From contig JAYULM010000216.1 in the NCBI GenBank assembly GCA_043763605.1, positions 1-13,766 on the forward strand: a stretch of 13,766 nucleotides of DNA. Direction: 5' to 3'. The DNA is from JACMIU01 sp043763605 (GTDB lineage: Bacteria; Armatimonadota; Armatimonadia; Armatimonadales; Armatimonadaceae). Positions 1 to 7,796 of the stretch are shown one piece after another (the first letter of the stretch is position 1; every line of letters begins with the position of its first letter). The translations under genes and the position numbers were made by a program. The notes under the pieces were generated by a model that did not search any database, was not told where the DNA came from, and saw only the letters and a list, made by a program, of their open reading frames with translations.

Positions 1-2634
1 ATCAACAAGGCGATGATCGAGATTCCGCCGCGTTATGCCGGGAAGTCGCCTGTCAACCCCGAATCGGGCGCGAATCTGGCGCAGGGCGGGACATGGCAGG
101 GGGCGGCGGGGCTTGCGGGCGACGTGCGCTACTACGGCAAGTGGATGCGCGACGAAGCCGAAAAGCGTATCGGGAAGCTGTATCCGAAGGCGACGGTATA
201 CGAACATAAGGCGTCGGGCGCGGTGTATTTGGAGGCTGAGTACCGCGATATGCTCGCGCAAACCACGACGCTTCTGGATGCAGTGCCGTCGCTTTTGCCG
301 CACCCCAGCGACCTTGAAAAGCAGGAGATGACGGTCATCGCATGGATTTGGGCGCGAACCGTTCCTTCGCCCAACCCTGCGGCGGGCGGGGCGCACGTTC
401 CGTTGGTTCGCTCGTTCGCGCTGTCAACCAAAGCGGGAAAAGAAGCGTGGGTAGAACCCGTGGTGAACCCCGGCACAATGTCGTATCGCTTCGAGGTACG
501 CACCGCGAAAACGCACCCGCAGGGCAAGCCGCAAGCGGGGACGATTGGCAAAGCGGGCGGCAGGTGTATCCTGACCGGCTCCCCGATGAACTTTGACCAT
601 GCGCGAAAGGAGGCGCAGGCGGGCAAGATGGAAGCGCGGCTGATGGCGATTGTCGCCGAGGGCAAGCGTGGGCGCGTCTACCTGTCACCGACTGCCGAGC
701 AGGAGCGTGCCGCCAAGTCCGCCGTTCCCATTTGGAAACCCGAAGGCGAGACGCCGAAAAAGTTATCGGGCGGCACGTGTTACGGCTACGGCTTGACGAC
801 GTGGGACAAACTGTTTACGGCGCGGCAACTGACAGCTCTTTCGACGTTCGCGGAACTGGTCGGCGAGGCGCGAGAGAAGGTGAAGGCGGATTACATGGTG
901 GCACACGCACCAACTATTGCAAAGCCCCGACCTGCCGATACCCCCGGCATTGCGAAACTTCACGCTCTGCTACCAGCCCATGTCCGCACACCGACAGCAC
1001 TGGTTCTTAACCGTCAAACGAATCTGCCGACAAATACCGTTGTAAAATCGCTTCCACTCGCCGCAGAAATCAGCGACGCGCCTTCCTTCGAATCCCAAGC
1101 AGAACGCTACGCCGATGCCGTCGCCACTTACTTGGGATTCTCATTAAGTCGCCTAACAGACCTGTCTAACAATTTAACGACGTGGCGGGCGGATCGTGAA
1201 TCTTCCTACCATTTGTTCGCACGTCAGGCAATTCCCATGACTTGGGATTACCTTGAACTGAATCCGTTGCTCAAAGGAACTGGAACCATTGTAGGCGCGA
1301 CAAACTGGACTGCCGAAAGTATCGCAGGGAACTCAATTTACAAAGGTGAAGTAGGTAGGGCAACACAAGGTGACGCAGTTTTTCACGGCGAGGAGGGTAA
1401 GAAGTATCTGATCGCCACCGACCCGCCGTACTACGACAACATCTCCTACGCCGCGCTCGCTGATTTCTTCTACGTTTGGCTCCGGCACACCCTGCGCCCC
1501 ATCTATCCCGAACTGTTCGGCACGATGGTGACGCCCAAAGACGCCGAACTGATCGCCGACCCGTACCGGCATGGCGGCAAGGACGGCGCGAAACGCCACT
1601 TCGAGACCGGAATGCGTCGCGTGTTCCGCCGCATCTGCGAAACCGCCGACCCGCGCTTTCCCGTTTCGATCATCTATGCGTTCAAGCAAAGCGAAACCGA
1701 AGACGATGCGAAGGACGGCGACGAACCCGGCGCGACGGCGACCGCCTCCACAGGTTGGGAAACGTTTCTGCAAGCCATGACCGACGAGGGTTTCACCATC
1801 ACGGGAACGTGGCCCATGCGAACCGAGCTGTCGAACCGCATGATCGGCGCGGGAAGCAACGCTCTCGCCTCCAGCATCGTGATCGTGTGCCGCCCGCGAC
1901 CGAGCGATGCCCCCACCGCGTCGCGCCGTGAGTTTGTCGCCGCCTTGCGCCGTGAACTCGCCGATGCCCTCCGCGCCATGATGCGTGCCAACGTCGCCCC
2001 CGTTGACCTCGCGCAAGCCACGATAGGTCCCGGCATGGCGGTCTACTCACGCTACGCCCAAGTGTTGGAGCCGAATGGCGACCCCCTTCGCGTCCGCACC
2101 GCGCTTAAGATCATCAACGAAGAACTCGATACCGTTCTCGCCGAACAAGAAGGCGAGTACGACGCCGACACTCGCTTCTGTCTCGCGTGGTTCGAGCAGT
2201 TCGGCATGAACGCGGGGCTTTTCGGCGACGCGGACGTTCTCGCACGGGCAAAAGCGACCAGCGTCAACGGCGTCGCGGAAGGCGGCATCATCGAATCGCG
2301 GGCGGGCAAAGTGCGCCTTAAAAAGCGCGACGAATTGGAAGACGACTGGAACCCCACGACCGACACGCGCCGCTCCGTTTGGGAAACGTGCCAGCATCTC
2401 ATCAAAGTCCTGTACGACGACGGTTCCGAGGAAAAGGCGGCGCGACTCCTCGCCGACTTGAACGGAGCCGAAGCCGCCCGCGACCTCGCGTACCGCCTGT
2501 ATAGTATCTGCGAGCGCAAAGGCTGGTCGTCCGAAGCCCTCGCGTACAATAGTCTGGTGATGGCGTGGTCGGAAGTCAGCAAACTATCGGCACGTCTGCC
2601 GTCCGGCGAGCCGCAAAGCGCACTCGAATTATAG
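1..2634 (+). CDS. DUF1156 domain-containing DNA methyltransferase (anti-phage type), 5'-truncated
   Basis: The reading frame is open from base 1 (INKAMIEIPP...), so the gene begins upstream of the window and 877 residues are visible. From family knowledge, full proteins carry the DUF1156 segment and the SAM-binding DPFAGGG motif just before this point; both are missing here only because of the window edge. The amino-methyltransferase catalytic motif is present as DPPYYDN at about residue 474 of the visible part. It is followed by family-typical stretches such as YAFKQSE, TWPMRTELSNRMIG, PVDLAQATIGPGMAVY and LAYRLYSICERK. The likely role is host DNA modification within a multi-gene phage defence system. 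The stop lies 10 bases before the DUF499 gene, so the two should be co-transcribed. The target sequence cannot be read from the protein. The span around 920-1380 has visibly more A/T-ending codons than its flanks. The family call is secure; the defence role is inferred from the known pairing with DUF499. Confidence 0.9.
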   Translation: MNKAMIEIPPRYAGKSPVNPESGANLAQGGTWQGAAGLAGDVRYYGKWMRDEAEKRIGKLYPKATVYEHKASGAVYLEAEYRDMLAQTTTLLDAVPSLLPHPSDLEKQEMTVIAWIWARTVPSPNPAAGGAHVPLVRSFALSTKAGKEAWVEPVVNPGTMSYRFEVRTAKTHPQGKPQAGTIGKAGGRCILTGSPMNFDHARKEAQAGKMEARLMAIVAEGKRGRVYLSPTAEQERAAKSAVPIWKPEGETPKKLSGGTCYGYGLTTWDKLFTARQLTALSTFAELVGEAREKVKADYMVAHAPTIAKPRPADTPGIAKLHALLPAHVRTPTALVLNRQTNLPTNTVVKSLPLAAEISDAPSFESQAERYADAVATYLGFSLSRLTDLSNNLTTWRADRESSYHLFARQAIPMTWDYLELNPLLKGTGTIVGATNWTAESIAGNSIYKGEVGRATQGDAVFHGEEGKKYLIATDPPYYDNISYAALADFFYVWLRHTLRPIYPELFGTMVTPKDAELIADPYRHGGKDGAKRHFETGMRRVFRRICETADPRFPVSIIYAFKQSETEDDAKDGDEPGATATASTGWETFLQAMTDEGFTITGTWPMRTELSNRMIGAGSNALASSIVIVCRPRPSDAPTASRREFVAALRRELADALRAMMRANVAPVDLAQATIGPGMAVYSRYAQVLEPNGDPLRVRTALKIINEELDTVLAEQEGEYDADTRFCLAWFEQFGMNAGLFGDADVLARAKATSVNGVAEGGIIESRAGKVRLKKRDELEDDWNPTTDTRRSVWETCQHLIKVLYDDGSEEKAARLLADLNGAEAARDLAYRLYSICERKGWSSEALAYNSLVMAWSEVSKLSARLPSGEPQSALEL

Positions 2635-2644
2635 GAATACCCAA

Positions 2645-5600
2645 ATGGCAATCAGCAACACAGAGCGAATCGGCAAGGCAATGGCGGCACTACAAACGGG
2701 ACTTCGCCCGTTTGTGGCGCGGGAGCTCGAAAGCAAGTACGGCAAATACTGGATCACCAAAGCCACCGAAAACTGGAAGAACGACATTGATTGGAACGAG
2801 GACGAACCCAATCTTGACGTTCACGCATTGCTGTTACTCTTGTGGCACAACTGGCAGGAAGTTTTCCGCACCGTGCTGGGGCACGCCGAACGTTCCCTTG
2901 TCAGCGAACTGCGCGAATGGCGCAATGCGTGGGCGCACCAAAAAGCGTTCTCAACCGACGACACATACCGCGCCCTCGACAGCACCGAACGATTGCTTCG
3001 CGCCCTCGCCGCGACCGAAGCCGACGACGTAGAAAAACTCAAGCAAGACCTGCTCCGTGTCCGCTTCGAGGAGCAAACGCGCCGCGAAACCCGCAAAGCC
3101 ACCGCCGCGACACTGGAAGGACAGCCCACGGGCGGCTTGAAACCGTGGCGCGAAATCGTCACGCCGCACCCCGATGTGGCATCGGGACGCTACCAACAAG
3201 CCGAGTTTGCCGCCAATTTGGGACAGGTGTATCGCGGCTTGGGAAACGATGAGTATCGCGACCCGACCGAGTTTTTCCGTCGCACCTTCTTGACGGAAGG
3301 CTTAAAATCGCTTCTCACAAAAGCGGTGCAACGGCTAACCGGCACGGGCGGCGATCCCGTCGTCGAACTGCAAACCAACTTCGGTGGTGGCAAAACGCAC
3401 TCGATGCTCGCCCTGCTTCACCTGTTTAGCGGTCGCCCCGTCGCCGAACTTCCCGGCATTGAGGCGGTGCTACAGGAAGCCGGTGCCGCGTACCCGCCGA
3501 AGGCACGTTGCGCTGTACTTGTCGGGCAGGACTTGTCGCCCGCCAACAGTCACAAAATGCCCGATGGAACCGTCGCCCGTACATTGTGGGGCGTCATGGC
3601 TTGGCAACTCCTCGGCGCGGAGGGGTATGCGATGGTTCAAGAAGCCGACGAAGCCGGAGTCAGTCCCGGCGCGGAACGCCTGCAAGAACTTTTTACTCGC
3701 GCCTCGCCCTGCCTCATTTTGATTGATGAATGGGTAGCGTTTGTTCGTCAGGTATATACGGTCAGCAACTTGCCCGCAGGATCGTTTGATGCCAACCTTA
3801 CCTTCGCCCAAGCCTTGACCGAAGCCGCAAAAGCCGCACCGCAAACACTTGTGGTCGCTACCCTTCCTATGTCGGACATCGAAGTGGGCGGTGATGGTGG
3901 GCGAGAAGCCCTCGCGCTCCTCAAGAACACGTTCGGGCGTTTAGAATCGGCATGGCGACCCGCCAGCGCGGAAGAGGGTTTCGAGATCGTCCGTCGTCGG
4001 CTGTTCCAACCGATCACCGACCCCGCTTTGTTCAAAGCCCGTGATGCCGTGGTACGCGCTTTCGGCGAAATGTACCGCGCCAGTGCAGGAGAGTTTCCCG
4101 TAGGGAGCGGCGATGCCGACTACGAGCGGCGGATGCAAGCGGCGTACCCGATACACCCCGAATTGTTCGACCGACTGTATCAGGATTGGTCGAGTTTGGA
4201 AAAGTTTCAGCGCACTCGTGGCGTTCTGCGCCTCATGGCAACCGTTATCTACGAATTGTGGGACAAGGACGACAAAAGCCTGACGATTCTTCCGGCAACC
4301 GTTCCCGTCCACGCGAACGGAGTACAGTTTGAACTCACGCGCTACATGGACGACCCGTGGGTTCCTGTTATCGAAAAAGATGTGGACGGTCCGAACGCTC
4401 TTTCGCTGGAATTGGATCGCAACAACCCCCATCTGGGACGATTTTCCGCCTGCCGCCGCGTGGCCCGCACGTTATATCTCGGCTCCGCTCCGACCTTGCG
4501 CTCCAGTAGCAAAGGGCTGGAAGATCGGCAAATTCGCCTCGGTTGTGTTCAACCTGGAGAAAGTGTCGCTGTTTTCGGTGACGCGCTACGACGGCTGACT
4601 GATAATGCCACACATCTTTACGTGGATGGTCGCCGCTATTGGTATTCCACGCAACCGTCCGTTACGCGCATGGCGCAGGAGCGAGCGCAACAACGGCACG
4701 AAGACGAGATTGAGGAGGAGATTAAACGGCGACTGCGCGATGAAGTAAAAGACGTTCGTAATCGCGGTGACTTTGCCACAATCCATGTCGCGCCCGCCAG
4801 CGCAAGCGATGTGCCTGATGACCGCGAGACACGCCTTGTTATTTTAGGCGCGGGCTACCCGCACAGCCGAAGCGCAACAGACAGCATGGCGAAACGCGAA
4901 GCCCTTGATCTTTTGGAGCAACGCGGCAGTGCACCTCGTCTTTTCCGAAACGCCCTCGTTTTTCTTGCGCCCGACCAGACCCGCTTGGACGAACTCAAGC
5001 AGGCGGTACGGCAGTTTATCGCGTGGAAATCTATCCATGACGAATGGGAAAATCTGGGATTGGATGCTTTTCAGCGCAACCAAGCGAAAACGAAAAAGGA
5101 ACAAAGCGAAGAAGCCATCAAGCACCGCATCCCCGAAGCATACCAATGGCTCCTCTATCCCGACCAGCCTGATCCGCGTGGGGGGATCGAATGGTGTGAA
5201 GTTCGAGTTCAAGGCGGGGATGCACTACCTGTACGTGCGGCGAAGCGTTTGAGAACAGACGGTCATTTGATTACTGCATTCGCGGGCACAGAACTCCGGC
5301 GCGAACTTGACAAGGTTCTTTGGTCCGAAACCGATCACGTTGGCGTCAAACAATTGCTCGACTGGTTCGCGCAGTACCCGTACCTTTCGCGGTTGAAAAG
5401 TAGCCAAACTCTTCTCGATGCAATCACAAATGGTTTGAACTTGGCAACGTGGGAGAAGGATACGTTCGCTTATGCCGACTCCTATGACGAACAGGCAAAA
5501 CGCTATGTCGGGTTGCGAGCAGGCGAGATCGTGCCGCTCACTTTAGGCGGTCATGGTGTCGTAGTTAAGCCAAACGTGGCGGTACGCCAGATGGACGCGG

Positions 5601-5974
5601 AAACGAAAATCTCCTTTCCACATCCACCTGATCCTGAACCGAAGTACCCGATAGGTGCAAGCGTGGGCGACCCAATAAGCGAAGGAAAAACAACACCTTT
5701 CGCTCTGGTGCCGCCCCCCGCGCCCCCGAAACCACGCAAAACCCGTCGCTTCCACGGTTCCATTCCGCTTGACGCAAGCCGTGTCAGCAAAGACGCCGGG
5801 AAAATCAACGAGGAAGTGTTACAACATCTTGTTGCACTGTTGCAGTCAAAAGCCCGCATAACCCTTGAAATATCTGTAGATGTTCCTGACGGGATACCCG
5901 AAAACGTCGTCCGCACCGTGTCGGAGAACTGCCGAACATTGAAATTTACCAGTCACGGGTTCGAGGAGGAGTAG
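2645..5974 (+). CDS. DUF499 ATPase with N-terminal Swt1-type HEPN domain (anti-phage type)
   Basis: This 1109-residue protein is near full length for the family. Residues about 1-125 resemble the Swt1-family HEPN domain, and RNAWAH at 93-98 fits the R-x4-H signature of HEPN ribonucleases. A P-loop follows as FGGGKTH at 246-252 and a Walker B as CLILIDEW at 356-363 (Asp361, Glu362), marking a large NTPase. Residues about 690-705 are a charged Glu/Arg-rich, probably coiled segment. The C-terminus has the family-typical ending CRTLKFTSHGFEEE. DUF499 proteins are regularly encoded beside DUF1156 methyltransferases in defence loci. A plausible job is an ATP-driven sensor or motor coupled to methylation status, with the HEPN domain as RNA-cutting effector; that mechanism is inference. 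AGGAA lies 7 bases before the ATG, and the gene starts 10 bases after the methyltransferase stop, pointing to one operon. Confidence 0.9.
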   Translation: MAISNTERIGKAMAALQTGLRPFVARELESKYGKYWITKATENWKNDIDWNEDEPNLDVHALLLLLWHNWQEVFRTVLGHAERSLVSELREWRNAWAHQKAFSTDDTYRALDSTERLLRALAATEADDVEKLKQDLLRVRFEEQTRRETRKATAATLEGQPTGGLKPWREIVTPHPDVASGRYQQAEFAANLGQVYRGLGNDEYRDPTEFFRRTFLTEGLKSLLTKAVQRLTGTGGDPVVELQTNFGGGKTHSMLALLHLFSGRPVAELPGIEAVLQEAGAAYPPKARCAVLVGQDLSPANSHKMPDGTVARTLWGVMAWQLLGAEGYAMVQEADEAGVSPGAERLQELFTRASPCLILIDEWVAFVRQVYTVSNLPAGSFDANLTFAQALTEAAKAAPQTLVVATLPMSDIEVGGDGGREALALLKNTFGRLESAWRPASAEEGFEIVRRRLFQPITDPALFKARDAVVRAFGEMYRASAGEFPVGSGDADYERRMQAAYPIHPELFDRLYQDWSSLEKFQRTRGVLRLMATVIYELWDKDDKSLTILPATVPVHANGVQFELTRYMDDPWVPVIEKDVDGPNALSLELDRNNPHLGRFSACRRVARTLYLGSAPTLRSSSKGLEDRQIRLGCVQPGESVAVFGDALRRLTDNATHLYVDGRRYWYSTQPSVTRMAQERAQQRHEDEIEEEIKRRLRDEVKDVRNRGDFATIHVAPASASDVPDDRETRLVILGAGYPHSRSATDSMAKREALDLLEQRGSAPRLFRNALVFLAPDQTRLDELKQAVRQFIAWKSIHDEWENLGLDAFQRNQAKTKKEQSEEAIKHRIPEAYQWLLYPDQPDPRGGIEWCEVRVQGGDALPVRAAKRLRTDGHLITAFAGTELRRELDKVLWSETDHVGVKQLLDWFAQYPYLSRLKSSQTLLDAITNGLNLATWEKDTFAYADSYDEQAKRYVGLRAGEIVPLTLGGHGVVVKPNVAVRQMDAETKISFPHPPDPEPKYPIGASVGDPISEGKTTPFALVPPPAPPKPRKTRRFHGSIPLDASRVSKDAGKINEEVLQHLVALLQSKARITLEISVDVPDGIPENVVRTVSENCRTLKFTSHGFEEE

Positions 5975-6021
5975 TTCCAAGCATCGTCATCGGAACCCTG
6001 AATGGGGCATGAATCCGATTT

Positions 6022-6052
6022 TTAACAATTTTTTTGACGGTCGCAGTCTAAT
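6022..6052 (+). promoter_or_regulatory. Candidate promoter of the polymerase-like gene
   Basis: TTAACA (6022-6027) and TCTAAT (6047-6052) each match a sigma70 hexamer at 5 of 6 positions. The 19-base gap is slightly long. Transcription would then begin near 6059, at the edge of the TTTTTGGCAGGAC word. The same layout recurs at 7673-7702, which raises its credibility. It also suggests that the polymerase gene is transcribed separately from the DUF1156-DUF499 operon that ends at 5974. Confidence 0.4.
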
Positions 6053-6059
6053 GCGGTGG

Positions 6060-6072
6060 TTTTTGGCAGGAC
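6060..6072 (+). repeat. 13-base word TTTTTGGCAGGAC, copy 1
   Basis: This word is identical to 7710-7722. It sits just before the likely start of the polymerase-like gene, with ATG at 6084 (and an out-of-frame ATG at 6079). The AGGA inside it could serve as a ribosome binding site, though 12 bases before 6084 is long. Alternatives are a conserved transcript leader or the edge repeat of an inserted segment. Confidence 0.6.
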
Positions 6073-6083
6073 ATTCAAATGTC

Positions 6084-7541
6084 ATGTCAAAAATTACCAC
6101 CTTCGTGCCGTTCCCGGCAAAGATTAGCCGAGAGGGTAGGGATGCGCTACTCGCCGCTTACCCCGCCCTCTCGTACCACCCACACGCCCAGGCATACCGC
6201 CACATAGCGGAGTACCTTACCTTCTCGCGCTTCGAGGATGATGAGGGCAGGTTGGTTGTTCCGGCGAGTAGCATCGAAACTCTCGTCGCGGGTCGCCTCA
6301 TATCTGGAAAGAGATATTTCGTTGCGGCAGACTGGCTCGCCGCATACAGTCAGGACGTTTGGCATCTCGAAGTGCGTCCGCACAACTTCTGGGGCGGCGA
6401 GGCGAGAACGGTTGTCCGTGATCTGCCTTTCGACGTTCAGGAAATTCTTGAGGACGAACCGCTACACGCCTACGGCGAGACCGAGGGACAAGTTTGGTTT
6501 GTAACGGGCGTGGAAGTGACCCGCAAAAGGATGTATGCCGAGGCGGCGACGTACACCGAAACGCTCAAATCGCTCGCGGATGGCGTAGACCTCAACCACC
6601 CTGCCTACCCTCTAATGTGCTTCCTGAATAGTCAGCCGCAGACAACGATTGGAAAAATCGTCAAGTCAAATTGGTCCCGCGTGCTACGCGAGTTCGAGGC
6701 GATGGAGGGTGGAGCATCGAAGGAGGCGGTGTTACCAACGATCCTACAACTCCGTGACTACTGCAAGCTGATTTATGCAGCTTCGGCGAAAACGCCCCGG
6801 CTTCACGCACTGGGTTCGACAATTCATCAGCTTCCGCGCGAACTTCGCAAAGCGGCACTGCACGGATGTGTAAGCCTTGACGCTCACGCCTGCCAACTCG
6901 CCGTCGTGGCGAATCTCTGGGACGTGCCAAAGGTGTCGGAGTTTCTTTCGCAACGCAAGCCTATCTGGTCGGAACTTCTGAGCGCGATGGGCGTTGGCGC
7001 GGATAAGAAGCCATTAGTTAAGGAAGCGTTGTATTCTATCATTTTTGGCATGAATCTCGTCAACGTTCGATGTACTTTGCTTGGGCTACCAATCTACGGA
7101 CGTTCAAGGACACGGCGCAGAAGTACCGTCAGATCGGTCAAGCCCATGCAAGCCGTGAGCGAAGCGGCGACGGATGCCTTCCTTACTCATCCCCTGATTG
7201 TCGAATTACTGCTGGCGCGGCAGGCGCGGCTGCGGCAGATCGGGCGGGACAAGCACGTGATTGACGCTTTCGGTCGCCGCATAGAATATGACCGCCGACA
7301 CGTCAAGATGCGCTCGCTACTCGCACAGGAAGTCCAATCCTACGAGGTTTCCCTAATGTTGTCGCTTCTTCCAACCTTCGAGTCTGAACGTGATCTGATT
7401 GTCGTGTCCTGGTTACACGATGGCATCACCATCCATGTCACCGATGCCACCCAGCGGGAACGTATTGTGCGACGCCTACAAGCGGCATTCTCTGCCCGTG
7501 CCACTTCTTTAGGATTGCTGACCAACCTGGAGCCAGACTGA
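6084..7541 (+). CDS. Diverged stand-alone family A polymerase-like protein
   Basis: From the ATG at 6084 this is 485 residues; an in-frame ATG at 6009 would add 25 poorly supported residues. I aligned the catalytic core by eye to E. coli Pol I. Motif A is DAHACQLAVVANLW with Asp266 (as D705), Gln271 at the E710 steric-gate position and Leu272. Motif B is K309-x3-K313-x3-Y317-x3-F321-G322-M323, matching R754, K758, F762, Y766, G767 and M768. FGRR (396-399) precedes Gln418, matching Q849. Motif C is LHDG with His445 and Asp446 as H881 and D882. Motif spacings of 43 and 137 residues compare with 49 and 128 in Pol I. Both metal-binding Asp are present, so activity is plausible. No 3'-5' or 5'-3' exonuclease domain is recognisable in the first 200 or so residues. 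It could be a DNA polymerase, a primer-making enzyme or an RNA polymerase. The family A core is well supported; substrate and role are unknown. Confidence 0.75.
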   Translation: MSKITTFVPFPAKISREGRDALLAAYPALSYHPHAQAYRHIAEYLTFSRFEDDEGRLVVPASSIETLVAGRLISGKRYFVAADWLAAYSQDVWHLEVRPHNFWGGEARTVVRDLPFDVQEILEDEPLHAYGETEGQVWFVTGVEVTRKRMYAEAATYTETLKSLADGVDLNHPAYPLMCFLNSQPQTTIGKIVKSNWSRVLREFEAMEGGASKEAVLPTILQLRDYCKLIYAASAKTPRLHALGSTIHQLPRELRKAALHGCVSLDAHACQLAVVANLWDVPKVSEFLSQRKPIWSELLSAMGVGADKKPLVKEALYSIIFGMNLVNVRCTLLGLPIYGRSRTRRRSTVRSVKPMQAVSEAATDAFLTHPLIVELLLARQARLRQIGRDKHVIDAFGRRIEYDRRHVKMRSLLAQEVQSYEVSLMLSLLPTFESERDLIVVSWLHDGITIHVTDATQRERIVRRLQAAFSARATSLGLLTNLEPD

Positions 7542-7620
7542 TGCCGCTCTACAGTTCTCCATTATTTCTGGGTGTCCCACCCCCATCCACCAGTCACCCT
7601 CATGTTCTATAGGGAACAGC

Positions 7621-7734
7621 ATGACGAGGAATAAATGGAAAAAAGCCCTATGGCTGGCTCTCCTGAAAAAAATTGAAATTATTTTGATTTTCCGTGTTGA
7701 ATTGCTTCCTTTTTGGCAGGACTTAGATGTGTAA
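7621..7734 (+). CDS. Possible small cationic amphipathic peptide (37 aa)
   Basis: ATG at 7621 follows AGGGAA (7611-7616) at 4 bases, a usable ribosome binding site. The peptide begins MTRNKWKKALWLALLKK and continues with a hydrophobic stretch (IEIILIF) before an acidic tail. That is the look of a membrane-active or single-span micropeptide. It lies in the 255-base gap between the polymerase-like and M41-like genes and runs through the second TTTTTGGCAGGAC word, which weakens the case that both are functional. I recognise no family. It may be a chance open frame in AT-rich intergenic DNA. Confidence 0.25.
   Translation: MTRNKWKKALWLALLKKIEIILIFRVELLPFWQDLDV
7673..7702 (+). promoter_or_regulatory. 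Candidate promoter of the M41-like gene
   Basis: TTGAAA (7673-7678) and TTGAAT (7697-7702) are 18 bases apart. The second hexamer starts 13 bases before the TTTTTGGCAGGAC word, exactly as TCTAAT does at 6047. Individually the hexamers are weak; the shared geometry is the argument. Confidence 0.35.
7710..7722 (+). repeat. 13-base word TTTTTGGCAGGAC, copy 2
   Basis: This is an exact copy of 6060-6072. Here the nearest ATG (7727) opens a frame that overlaps the M41-like gene out of register, while the likely gene start is at 7797. That leaves a leader of roughly 85 bases if transcription starts at the T-run. It may be a leader element rather than a plain ribosome binding site. Confidence 0.6.
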
Positions 7735-7796
7735 GCGACGTGCTTACCTCACGCGGCGGAAAGTCGCGCTGAGTCTCAACAAGGAAACCACTCACA

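Noticed and set aside
132..665. 177-codon minus-strand ORF under the methyltransferase, and similar long antisense frames across 1333-2650
   Set aside because: These are typical shadows of a GC-biased + strand gene; the + strand protein matches a known family throughout.
6009..6083. Upstream ATG at 6009 as the start of the polymerase-like gene
   Set aside because: There is no clear ribosome binding site, the added residues look like translated promoter DNA, and the candidate promoter and 13-mer lie inside this extension.
6060..6085. sigma54 promoter suggested by TTTTTGGCA
   Set aside because: The required GC at the -12 position (TTGC) is absent at the correct spacing in both copies.
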